This document shows positions 27,120-34,127 of a DNA stretch of 43,716 bases, piece after piece. Every line of letters starts with the position of its first letter. Positions within the stretch are counted from its first letter, which is position 1. The notes beneath the pieces are model-generated. The model had not been told where the DNA came from. It ran no database searches and saw only the letters and a list, made by a program, of their open reading frames with translations. The DNA lies in assembly GCA_003864475.1 (NCBI GenBank), contig BGZO01000010.1, forward strand, positions 1-43,716, written 5' to 3'. A program made the translations under genes and the position numbers. Source of the DNA: Candidatus Termititenax persephonae (GTDB lineage: Bacteria; Margulisbacteria; Termititenacia; Termititenacales; Termititenacaceae).

Positions 27120-27559
27120 TTCAAACCTCCAAAAAATAATATAAAGTATAACACTATCAATATCAATATTGAACCATAAAATATCCCCAATGTAATCGAA
27201 AACATTATTCTAACAATGGATTGTACATTGTCTTTGAATCTTATGGCATTCAAGTCAAAAAGATAATCCATCGTGGTTGCCCTATTAGCAACAACCCAAT
27301 TATATAATTTACGATACATTCTTTCTTGTCTAAGGAAATATGCATCTAAAAACCAGAATGAGAACAATGGAAGAAGAGAAATTAGTATTTGAAATTTTAC
27401 ACCTTTCAATAACAATGTAGCTACTACTAAAGTTACAGTCCAGCCTTTTATAAAGAAAGAATTATTTGCCATTCTTGTAATAACCGCTTGTATTAAATCT
27501 ATCTCTTTGAAAAGATATCCCTTATTGCTTTTTTTAAGAGAAGTTTTTTTGCGTATCAT
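27065..27559 (-). CDS. small membrane protein partnered with TIR-like gene
   Basis: 164 residues from ATG 27559 (SD GAGGAAAG; a longer frame to 27586 lacks one). A basic N-terminus is followed by two helices (WTVTLVVATLLL; LISLLPLFSFWFLDAYFL) close together. A cytoplasmic segment with RQERMYRKLYNWVV comes next, and then a third hydrophobic stretch (FYGSILILIVLYFILFF). The MANNSFFIKGW and LDAYFLRQER features recur in membrane proteins I associate with TIR-like DUF1863 genes. The layout resembles SLATT-type effectors. Proposed role: membrane-disrupting effector or sensor for the TIR protein. It overlaps the TIR gene by 55 bases. Confidence 0.65.
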   Translation of the reverse strand: MIRKKTSLKKSNKGYLFKEIDLIQAVITRMANNSFFIKGWTVTLVVATLLLKGVKFQILISLLPLFSFWFLDAYFLRQERMYRKLYNWVVANRATTMDYLFDLNAIRFKDNVQSIVRIMFSITLGIFYGSILILIVLYFILFFGGLKWFERFFLVFIMKTTFGV

Positions 27560-27602
27560 TTCGTACTTTCCTCTACAATTATTCAATAAACCAACTTCAT
27601 AA

Positions 27603-27716
27603 TTAGGTATAGGTCATTGCCTGATTGATATTCCGCGTGACGATACGGCGGCTCTGCCCAATGAGTTTAGTAATAGAACTATATAACTTATTGCCAGTTA
27701 GTTTGCGCTTAGGCAT
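27603..27716 (-). pseudogene. remnant of a second DUF1016 gene (N-terminal fragment)
   Basis: A 37-codon frame, MPKRKLTGNKLYSSITKLIG ... VTRNINQAMTYT, ends in TAA where DUF1016 proteins continue with a YWxIG-type motif. It is the opening of a DUF1016 nuclease of another subfamily, cut off just upstream of the membrane/TIR unit. The fragment shows that the unit was inserted into, or replaced, an earlier defence gene at this spot. Confidence 0.6.
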
Positions 27717-27756
27717 GCAGGCATTCTAACACAATAAAAAATCATAGACTAAAGAA

Positions 27757-27814
27757 ATACCCGCGCCGACCCATACCCACGCCCCATTCAACCACTTGCC
27801 AGATTCCCGGCAAA
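27757..27814. repeat. dispersed repeat copy A with small hairpin
   Basis: About 58 bases similar to 32443-32503 in the same orientation. Shared core CCCCATTCAA-C-x-CTTGCC and CCCGGCAA. TTGCC/GGCAA (27796-27800/27809-27813) forms a five-pair hairpin with an eight-base loop, conserved in both copies. On the reverse strand one frame aligns as LPGI-x-Q-x-x-EWGV-x-M-x-RRG with several silent differences, so decayed coding sequence is an alternative. Confidence 0.55.
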
Positions 27815-27898
27815 ATACTGTCGAAGGTTTTGTTTTAATTCGGCAAGCAGAGTGTGTCTCTGGCTTCATAATGCGACCCCGGCACTAATATTCGGTTA

Positions 27899-29008
27899 CT
27901 ATTGTTGGCTTTTTCTCAGCAACCCACGCTTTTCCTCGTGTTGGTCAATAAGCCTTACTTTTGCCATAACTTCAGCCTCACCAATTATTTCAGTGATATT
28001 CTTTATCAATTTTTCTTGTGCTTTGTTATCGTGATAATAAATGTTTATTTGAGTGTTTTCATTTGCGGTAAATATATGCTTCAGAATGTTGTGGTCAGTT
28101 TCATCAAGAGAGTGTCCAATTACGCCAAGGGTTATGTCTTCTGAATTCTTTATTCTTTTCAAAAGGTCTTGATATGCTTCGATCGTTCCATATTTGTGTC
28201 TTTGATTATGTTTTTGAAAAACATTGAAATCAAAAGGCAAATTTTTATCAGTACTATTTCTGTCAAAACTCTTTGTGCCAAGCACCAAAGCACAACCTTT
28301 GTTGTTAGTAGCTTGACCATGTACATAAACAATAGGATTATTTACTGCATGCGGATATAGTTGGCTAAAAGTACTAGTATAATTAAAACTTATAACATCC
28401 CATTTCGTATCTTTAGGCAGGCGATATCGTAATCTTTGTCCAAGATCGTCTATATTTTCGGCTAAGCCTAATTCTTTGGTCAAATATACTTCAAATGTTT
28501 TTGTGAACTCTCTCAATTGGTCGTATAAGAAATTTATCAAGCCTTTATAAGTTTTGAAAATATACATTGTCGGATTATTACAATATTTGTATTCGGCATA
28601 TTCTTCTATTCGCTCAGGCGACGTACAATTCTCGTAATAACCTAACATCGTTTGTTCGAGTTTTGTTAAATAGTGTGCTTCGTTATTATGAATAGCCTCT
28701 AGAAAATTTATATTCATTTTGCTCAAGAAAGAGTGTTGTGGAAACAAACCTCTTTCCCTGATTTTTGTTATTACGTTATAGATTTCAGTTTCAAAATCTA
28801 TCCAAGTGTCGCCTAATGTGTTTTGTTTTTCTAAAAAATAATTAAACCACACATTGATATGTTCTTTTTTCCAGTGTGGTGGTGCACCTGGCCAGTTCTC
28901 CAAGTATGCTCGAGGTCTCATTTTTTCCCAATATCCTAAAAAATCCTTGTATGTAGTTTTTAAGTTATGAGCAATATCAAAGCCATTGCCGATAATCAAG
29001 ATATTCAT
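27899..29008 (-). CDS. AbiH-family abortive infection protein
   Basis: 369 residues. Opening MNILIIGNGFDIAHNLKTTY is the nucleotide-binding-like signature of AbiH (lactococcal abortive phage infection) proteins. Later landmarks are YRLPKDTKWDVISFNYTSTF, VYVHGQA, ALVLGTKSF and LGVIGHSLDETDHNIL, all in the usual order for the family. Length is normal. SD AAAGGTG precedes ATG by six bases. AbiH proteins halt infected cells; the biochemical activity is not settled. Transcribed separately from the TIR unit, with ~180 bases of remnant sequence between. Confidence 0.88.
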   Translation of the reverse strand: MNILIIGNGFDIAHNLKTTYKDFLGYWEKMRPRAYLENWPGAPPHWKKEHINVWFNYFLEKQNTLGDTWIDFETEIYNVITKIRERGLFPQHSFLSKMNINFLEAIHNNEAHYLTKLEQTMLGYYENCTSPERIEEYAEYKYCNNPTMYIFKTYKGLINFLYDQLREFTKTFEVYLTKELGLAENIDDLGQRLRYRLPKDTKWDVISFNYTSTFSQLYPHAVNNPIVYVHGQATNNKGCALVLGTKSFDRNSTDKNLPFDFNVFQKHNQRHKYGTIEAYQDLLKRIKNSEDITLGVIGHSLDETDHNILKHIFTANENTQINIYYHDNKAQEKLIKNITEIIGEAEVMAKVRLIDQHEEKRGLLRKSQQ

Positions 29009-29044
29009 TTTGTTTCACCTTTTTATTGATATTTTGTGAACGAC

Positions 29045-29088
29045 CTGTCCAAAAATTGGGACTCATTTTATAACTATATTATGGACAG
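29045..29088. repeat. inverted repeat upstream of AbiH gene
   Basis: CTGTCCA (29045-29051) and TGGACAG (29082-29088) are perfect seven-base arms around a 30-base AT-rich centre. CCAAAAATTGG (29049-29059) is an overlapping smaller palindrome. Position, 36 to 80 bases before the AbiH ATG, suits an operator. A small insertion-sequence scar is another option. Confidence 0.4.
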
Positions 29089-29114
29089 CTTCAAGATGTT
29101 ATTCACCTAGCTGT

Positions 29115-29246
29115 TTATACACCGGATATTAGCATAAAATTGATTGTATATTTGATGGTGGGCGGTTGGTTACAGGCTCTGGTTTGTAAATTTTCCAGGC
29201 TTGCACTTATCTTGTCGTGAACAGTAACGGAGTTTATCCAGTCCAT
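29115..29246 (-). CDS. possible small protein or gene fragment, 43 aa
   Basis: ATG at 29246 has an AAGGAA SD seven bases upstream. It encodes MDWINSVTVHDKISASLENL and ends with INFMLISGV. No family recognised. It lies between the divergent AbiH and OLD genes. It may be an antitoxin-like small protein, a truncated gene, or chance. Confidence 0.3.
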   Translation of the reverse strand: MDWINSVTVHDKISASLENLQTRACNQPPTIKYTINFMLISGV

Positions 29247-29294
29247 CTTTTTATTCCTTAAATTTTATTGTTGGGTAATATCTATAAGTTTCTT

Positions 29295-29320
29295 GAGTAT
29301 ATAAATGGTAAGATATACTC
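29295..29320. promoter_or_regulatory. palindrome before OLD nuclease gene
   Basis: GAGTATAT (29295-29302) and ATATACTC (29313-29320): perfect eight-base arms, ten-base spacer, ending eight bases before the SD GGAGG (29328-29332) and 16 bases before the ATG. Suitable as repressor site or RNA hairpin controlling the Gabija-like operon. Confidence 0.45.
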
Positions 29321-29336
29321 AATTTATGGAGGTTTT

Positions 29337-30980
29337 ATGTATATAAAGCGAGTTATTATTGAAAATTTCAAGTGTTTTGAGGATTTTTTTGATTTAGATT
29401 TAAAAAATGGATTAAACATTCTTGTAGGCGATAATGAAACTGGAAAATCTACCATTTTAGAAGCGATCAATTTAACTTTACATGGCTATATTTATGGTCG
29501 TCCATTAAGTCTAGAATTGAGCCAAGCACTTTTCAACAACAATGTTGTTGAAAAATATATTAATAGTATAAATACAGCAAGTAAACTCTCGCCACCAAGC
29601 ATTACTATTGAATTATTTTTTGAGATTGAAAAAGAAAATGATTCCTTGAAAGCACTATTTGAAGGAGAATATAACTACACCAAGCAAACAGCTTGCGGTA
29701 TAAAATTTAAAATATATTTCAAAGAAGAATATAAAGATGTATATGAGTTACTCTTGCAACAGGGCGGTACAAAATCTTTGCCAATAGAATATTATGGGTT
29801 TTCTTGGTGTTCATTTGCTAGAGCAGAGATAACTCCTAAAAGCATCCCATTTAACTCGGCATTTGTGGATTCTTCAAATGTTCGCTATCAAAATGGGTCT
29901 GATGCTTATATTGCTCATATTATTAAAAATTTTCTTTCTGACGAGGCAAAAATAAAAGTGATACAGGTACATCGTGAACTAGCTGATATATTTGCAAAAG
30001 ATAAATCCATTAAAGAAATCAATGATAGCATTGCCCAGAAGAACATTTCCGAAAAGAATGTAAAGCTGTCCATTGATATGCCGACTAGAACTGCTTGGGA
30101 AAGCAATTTAGTAACATATTTAGACGATGTTCCTTTTAATGCTATTGGAAAAGGTGAACAGTGCCTAGTCAAAACAAAATTAGCTTTAGAACAGGAGCGA
30201 ACTGTAAAAGCAAACATATTGTTATTGGAAGAACCAGAAAATCATTTATCTCACACAAAACTCAATAAGTTTATCGATTACATAAAAAGTAAAAACACTA
30301 CAAAACAGGTTATCATATCGACACATAATAGTTTTGTAGCAAATAAACTCTGTCTTGATAGATTAATTTTATTAAATATATCTCCCGAAACAAGAAAGAG
30401 AAGTAAAACCACTCTGACCGAACTAGAGCCGACAACACAAGCATTTTTTGAGAAACTCGCAGGCTATGACACATTAAGACTTATTCTCTGTAAGAAAGCC
30501 ATCTTGGTTGAGGGAGATTCCGATGAATTAATCTTACAAAAAGCATATAAGATGAAACATAATAAATTGCCCATTGAAGATGAGATAGATGTTATTTCTG
30601 TCGGCACTGCTTTCCTAAGGTTTCTAGAAATTGCCGAAAAACTTGGGAAAGAGGTGATTGTTATAACGGATAACGATGGGGATTTTAACAATAAAATTAC
30701 AAAGAAATATCAACGATATATTGACAATCAAAATACACATATAAAAATATGTGCTGATAATAATAATGACTTGCCTACACTAGAACCACAAATTGTAAAT
30801 GCCAACAAAAACCAATTAGACACATTAAGAGAAGTTTTAGAAATCTCTCAAAAAGAGTATCCTGACGTTGATAACATTATTGAGTATATGAAGAATGATA
30901 AAACAGATTGTGCCTTAAAAATTTTCAACACAGAAAAATCCATTGAGTTCCCTAAATATATATTAGATGCCATTGCCTGA
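29337..30980 (+). CDS. OLD-family ATPase/TOPRIM nuclease (Gabija GajA-like)
   Basis: 547 residues from ATG 29337, chosen for the GGAGG four bases upstream; an earlier in-frame start lacks an SD. ABC-type ATPase: Walker A GDNETGKST (31-39), signature-like GKGEQCLVK, Walker B ILLLEEPENHLSH near 294, H-loop VIISTHNSF. TOPRIM nuclease: ILVEGDSDE near 390 and VITDNDGDF near 443. With a UvrD-like helicase directly downstream this is a class 2 OLD pair, the organisation of Gabija (GajA ~578 aa). GajA cuts DNA when nucleotide pools fall during phage replication. The overlap with the helicase gene indicates one operon. Confidence 0.85.
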   Translation: MYIKRVIIENFKCFEDFFDLDLKNGLNILVGDNETGKSTILEAINLTLHGYIYGRPLSLELSQALFNNNVVEKYINSINTASKLSPPSITIELFFEIEKENDSLKALFEGEYNYTKQTACGIKFKIYFKEEYKDVYELLLQQGGTKSLPIEYYGFSWCSFARAEITPKSIPFNSAFVDSSNVRYQNGSDAYIAHIIKNFLSDEAKIKVIQVHRELADIFAKDKSIKEINDSIAQKNISEKNVKLSIDMPTRTAWESNLVTYLDDVPFNAIGKGEQCLVKTKLALEQERTVKANILLLEEPENHLSHTKLNKFIDYIKSKNTTKQVIISTHNSFVANKLCLDRLILLNISPETRKRSKTTLTELEPTTQAFFEKLAGYDTLRLILCKKAILVEGDSDELILQKAYKMKHNKLPIEDEIDVISVGTAFLRFLEIAEKLGKEVIVITDNDGDFNNKITKKYQRYIDNQNTHIKICADNNNDLPTLEPQIVNANKNQLDTLREVLEISQKEYPDVDNIIEYMKNDKTDCALKIFNTEKSIEFPKYILDAIA

Positions 30981-32106
30981 TAACATGCCAAAAAATCGCC
31001 TTCTGATAGCTTGTGCTGGTTCTGGGAAAACCACATATTTAGTTAAAGAAGCTCTTAATATAAAAGATAAAAACATCCTGATAACAACCTATACAGACAC
31101 AAATACTGAAGAAATCTATAATAAGTTTATTGAGGTAAACAACTGCGTTCCCAAAAACATCACCATACAGACATGGTTTTCTTTTTTATTGCAACACGGT
31201 GTTAGACCATATCAAAGTGTAATGGATTCCAAATTATATGATAAGAAAATAGGATTTTTCTTTTGCGAAGATAAATCAGGCTTTAGATATGAGTACGCAG
31301 GAAAGAAAACTTACTGGGGAGAGAAAGATTTTTATCACTACTATTTTACAGAAGGTCTAAAAATCTATTCAGATAAAATATCCAAATTTATTTTTAACTG
31401 TAATAAGAAAACAAAAAAAGAGTTGATTAACAGACTGTCAAGAATTTATCCATATATATTTATCGATGAAGTACAAGATTTGGCAGGTTGGGATTTGGAA
31501 ATTCTCAAATTACTATTTGATACAAAATCAAATATTTTACTGGTTGGAGACCCTCGTCAAACTACTTATTCAACACATTGGGACACAAAAAATTCTAACT
31601 ATAAGCGAGGCAATATAGTAGATTTCATCAAAAATGAGTGCCCGACTGCTAATTGTGAACCGGATTATATTACATTAAATAAGTCTCACAGAAACAATCA
31701 AGAAATTTGTATTTTCTCATCGAAACTATTTAAAGAATATCCACTAACAGAACCATGTGTTTGTCCAGAATGCAGAAATAATCATCCTGAACATACAGGA
31801 ATATTTTTAGTGCGCAAATGTGATGCGGAAAAATATTGCAAAGAGTTTCGACCAACAATTTTAAAACTACGACTTGCTATTTTTCCGGAATGGAATTTTG
31901 GCAAGTCGAAAGGGAAAACTTTTAATAACGTCTTAATTTACCCAACGGAAGATATGACAGAATGGGTTAAGAATAATGAAACGATTTTAAAGTTTCTTAC
32001 ACGCTGTAAGTTTTATGTTGCCATAACAAGAGCAAGATATAGTGTCGGTATTATATATGATTATCAAGATAGAGATATTTTTGATGGGATAAAAAAGTAT
32101 TCTTGA
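30967..32106 (+). CDS. compact UvrD/Rep-like helicase (Gabija GajB-like)
   Basis: 379 residues. Walker A ACAGSGKTT (about 15-23), TYTDTNTEEI, DEVQDL (about 167-172), VGDPRQTTY (about 192-200), LNKSHRNNQEI and C-terminal VAITRARYSVGI are superfamily 1A helicase motifs. It is short even for GajB (~494 aa) and lacks most of the 1B/2B insertions. A CPECRNNHPEH segment (about 268-278) suggests a small zinc-binding loop. The ATG at 30967 overlaps the OLD stop by 14 bases; an in-frame ATG at 30985, just after the stop, is an alternative. Likely partner or regulator of the OLD nuclease. Confidence 0.82.
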   Translation: MPLPDNMPKNRLLIACAGSGKTTYLVKEALNIKDKNILITTYTDTNTEEIYNKFIEVNNCVPKNITIQTWFSFLLQHGVRPYQSVMDSKLYDKKIGFFFCEDKSGFRYEYAGKKTYWGEKDFYHYYFTEGLKIYSDKISKFIFNCNKKTKKELINRLSRIYPYIFIDEVQDLAGWDLEILKLLFDTKSNILLVGDPRQTTYSTHWDTKNSNYKRGNIVDFIKNECPTANCEPDYITLNKSHRNNQEICIFSSKLFKEYPLTEPCVCPECRNNHPEHTGIFLVRKCDAEKYCKEFRPTILKLRLAIFPEWNFGKSKGKTFNNVLIYPTEDMTEWVKNNETILKFLTRCKFYVAITRARYSVGIIYDYQDRDIFDGIKKYS

Positions 32107-32442
32107 TTAAATATCCACCAAAAACAACTGAAAGAACAGAAAAAATAGCAACTGTTTAAGGTAGAATTTGGTCTAACCTGTAATGGACAATGCGCTTCAT
32201 CAAGCACAAAACCATAGATTTTGAAGGAAGTCCAATAGGCTTTGAAAAAGGTACTCAATTTTGAGCAAAAAAAACAGGGTTATTTTATCTATATGATGGG
32301 ATAATTCCGTAATCTTTTATAAAAAACAATTATCTTTTTGTATTCTATACGGTTTGTTTTGTTAAGCATTATTTTTAATTATACTCCATGCTAATTTTTT
32401 CTGGTAGTTTATTGGGTAGTTTTTTCATTGGCAAAAACAAGT

Positions 32443-32503
32443 ATAACCCCCACGCCTATTCATAACCACACCCCATTCAATCGCTTGCCGAATCCCCGGC
32501 AAA
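32443..32503. repeat. dispersed repeat copy B with small hairpin
   Basis: Counterpart of 27757-27814, same orientation, roughly three quarters identical. The hairpin TTGCC (32485-32489)/GGCAA (32498-32502) is kept with a changed loop sequence of the same eight-base length. Both copies lie in decayed sequence between island modules. Confidence 0.55.
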
Positions 32504-32544
32504 TGCCGCTGGGGTTGTGTATACATCTGACTTAAAACAAACCA

Positions 32545-32567
32545 AAAGGCCGACAACGTCAGCCCTT
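32545..32567 (-). terminator. intrinsic terminator of integrase-arm fusion gene
   Basis: On the reverse strand AAGGGCTGAC pairs with GTCGGCCTTT (ten pairs including two G-U), loop of three bases, followed by the T-rich TGGTTTGTTTT. It lies 23 bases after the stop at 32591, so it suits that gene. Confidence 0.55.
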
Positions 32568-32590
32568 GTTATAAAGCACACTACTTAATC

Positions 32591-33844
32591 TTACCGCAAA
32601 TCTACTCTTATGGCCGGTATCATACTCATAATTTCCGAACTATTTGCGGTACCCTTGATAGTTGCAACTGCGGCATTAAGCAGAAAATACCTGCGCATAT
32701 AAGTATGCAGAGGAATAGCAAATTCGATGCTATTATTATTAATCTCTATTTCTTCCAAGTATTTCACGATATCTTCTCCAGCATTTGGGGGCTGTATGAC
32801 ATATGCGGCTTCCCATTGGTTTACACCTGTGCCTTTGAAAATCCTTATCTTAAAATTCATTTCGGGAGGTCTTTCACCGGTAAGAGCATTTTCGTCATTA
32901 AAGAGTATTTCAATTATATTTTTATTATTTACTAAATCATCGTTAGCATATGGATAGATTACACTTTCCCAGTCGCTATTAGGCGGTGTTGCAGGAATTT
33001 CCTTAAAATTTATTTTTATATTCAAAGTGGTGTTATCAGAGTTAGTTACTTCTAAATTTTCAATTCTTACAGGCGCACCTGGATCAGTATCTATCCCGGT
33101 AGGTGATATTACCGGAAGCGGATAATTATCATTCTTAAAAACATCTTTTACTAAATTTACCAAGTGAGCCGCTGTTGTTCTGGAAAAATTGCTGAATACG
33201 GCATCTACAATTTCGCCCGGACTGCTTAAATCAGGCAGTGGCTTGCCTGTGTAATAACTCCTTGCATCATTAACAACCCCAGTAAAAAACGGCGCAAAGT
33301 AAGCGGCGTTAATATTTTTATTAAAAATACCCATATAATCCATTAAATCTGTAACAGTAAGAATAGCGGCTGACGATATAGGGTCAATGTTGAAAGTTAC
33401 ATTTCCTTGACCAAAAACAAATGTGGCTAATTTGGGATTGGTGTCCAATTCAATCATATACATATCTTTTGCTTGTAAATCAGATACTTGATATGTTCCG
33501 CCTGTGCCTATTGTGCTTGAGCCAACTTGCTCTTTTCCACTCGTAGTAAACTTATATACCTTAAAAGCCGTGCCCTCTGTTACATAGCTAGGCTCACTAA
33601 AAATACTGAAGCTTTGGGAATTAACATCCGAGATTATCTCCTCACTTGCTTTTCCACTAACATTCAATACGCCAGTATAAGGAACAATACCGGACGGTGA
33701 ATTTCCCCACGCAGTCTTTATAGCTTCGGCTTCACTGGTTTGCTTTGTGCTTTTAGGCGGCAGATATCCTGTATTGCTCTTAAACTGCACATAGAAACAG
33801 GGTTTGTCTTTGCGTTTATACAAAGAAAAAGGCCTTTCCTGCAT
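32591..33844 (-). CDS. integrase arm-binding domain fused to unrelated beta-rich protein
   Basis: 417 residues. Residues 1-47 (opening MQERPFSLYKRKDKPCFYVQ; then KSTKQTSEAEAIKTAWG) look like the N-terminal arm-type DNA-binding domain of tyrosine integrases, and the gene sits next to the tRNA-Lys att site exactly where an integrase is expected. From about residue 53 the sequence changes completely. It becomes GVLNVSGKASEEI, GTGGTYQVSDLQAKDMYMIE and NIDPISSAAILTVTD, in the style of carboxypeptidase-regulatory/Ig-like beta sandwiches of secreted proteins, followed by ~250 residues of unknown type. No R-H-R-Y recombinase residues are present. No signal peptide exists because the integrase part forms the N-terminus. 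SD-like AGGGG is 12 bases before the ATG, behind a nine-pair hairpin. It has its own terminator. It could be a chance fusion after deletion, or a new protein using the integrase promoter. Confidence 0.7.
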   Translation of the reverse strand: MQERPFSLYKRKDKPCFYVQFKSNTGYLPPKSTKQTSEAEAIKTAWGNSPSGIVPYTGVLNVSGKASEEIISDVNSQSFSIFSEPSYVTEGTAFKVYKFTTSGKEQVGSSTIGTGGTYQVSDLQAKDMYMIELDTNPKLATFVFGQGNVTFNIDPISSAAILTVTDLMDYMGIFNKNINAAYFAPFFTGVVNDARSYYTGKPLPDLSSPGEIVDAVFSNFSRTTAAHLVNLVKDVFKNDNYPLPVISPTGIDTDPGAPVRIENLEVTNSDNTTLNIKINFKEIPATPPNSDWESVIYPYANDDLVNNKNIIEILFNDENALTGERPPEMNFKIRIFKGTGVNQWEAAYVIQPPNAGEDIVKYLEEIEINNNSIEFAIPLHTYMRRYFLLNAAVATIKGTANSSEIMSMIPAIRVDLR

Positions 33845-33861
33845 GATGTTTTATCCCCTCT

Positions 33862-33891
33862 GATACAGGCCATCTGTACTTTGCCTGTATC
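33862..33891 (-). promoter_or_regulatory. nine-pair inverted repeat just upstream of fusion gene SD
   Basis: GATACAGGC (33862-33870) and GCCTGTATC (33883-33891) are perfect arms with a 12-base spacer. On the transcript the hairpin ends three bases before AGGGG. It could be an operator for integrase-type control or a leader hairpin; probably inherited from the original integrase gene. Confidence 0.5.
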
Positions 33892-33941
33892 TTATGTTTT
33901 TGGGATAAAAAAATATAACCGAGAAATTTAGGAACTCTGTT

Positions 33942-33965
33942 GAAGCCCTGTATTTACAAGGCTTC
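33942..33965. other. hairpin between tRNA-Lys and fusion gene
   Basis: GAAGCCCTGT (33942-33951) faces ACAAGGCTTC (33956-33965): nine of ten pairs, four-base loop. It follows the tRNA 3' end on the reverse strand. It may end or protect the tRNA transcript, though no T-run follows. Confidence 0.4.
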
Positions 33966-33980
33966 CGCTGATATTCCGTC

Positions 33981-34056
33981 TGGTGATCCCGGCGCGATTC
34001 GAACGCGCGACCGCTACATTAAAAGTGTATCGCTCTACCGACTGAGCTACGGGACC
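33981..34056 (-). tRNA. tRNA-Lys (anticodon TTT)
   Basis: Full cloverleaf on the reverse strand. The acceptor GGTCCCG pairs with CGGGATC (one G-T), the D-arm is GCTC...GAGC, and the anticodon loop CTTTTAA gives anticodon TTT. The T-arm is GCGCG-TTCGAAT-CGCGC, with discriminator A and an encoded CCA (33981-33983). The 3' half is the integration site of the 8.7-kb island, which restores an intact gene with CCA. In the displaced copy at 25279 the CCA is not present. Confidence 0.95.
33983..34026 (-). repeat. island end: att site within tRNA-Lys (right)
   Basis: The 44-base sequence identical to 25279-25322, here forming the functional 3' half of tRNA-Lys. Identity ends inside the anticodon arm, the common crossover region for tyrosine integrases. 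Confidence 0.88.
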
Positions 34057-34127
34057 ACAAAAAATGGACTGTCAATATACCAAGTAAACAGGCTTTTTGG
34101 CAAGAATTTGCGGTGCGGGGACACTGG

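Larger units (their letters stand above)
32107..32590. other. non-coding/decayed stretch with repeat B and terminator
   Basis: No intact gene. Between 32189 and 32265 a short frame (MRFIKHKTIDFEGSPIGFEK, 24 codons) may be a fragment. The dispersed repeat copy B and the reverse-strand terminator of the next gene occupy the right half. The rest is AT-rich with no feature I can support. Confidence 0.35.
25279..34026. mobile_element. 8.7-kb tRNA-Lys-integrated defence island, no intact integrase
   Basis: Bounded by 44-bp direct repeats, one forming the 3' half of a complete tRNA-Lys(TTT). The interior is visibly AT-richer than both flanks and is packed with anti-phage families (DUF1016 nuclease, TIR-like, AbiH, OLD nuclease, UvrD-like helicase) plus gene fragments. 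The integrase position next to the tRNA is occupied by a fusion that retains only an integrase N-terminus. The element is therefore either a satellite moved in trans or a stranded remnant. Confidence 0.85.

Noticed and set aside
32189-32265. Small ORF MRFIKHKTIDFEGSPIGFEK
   Set aside because: Twenty-four codons, no SD and no recognised family; kept only as part of a decayed region.
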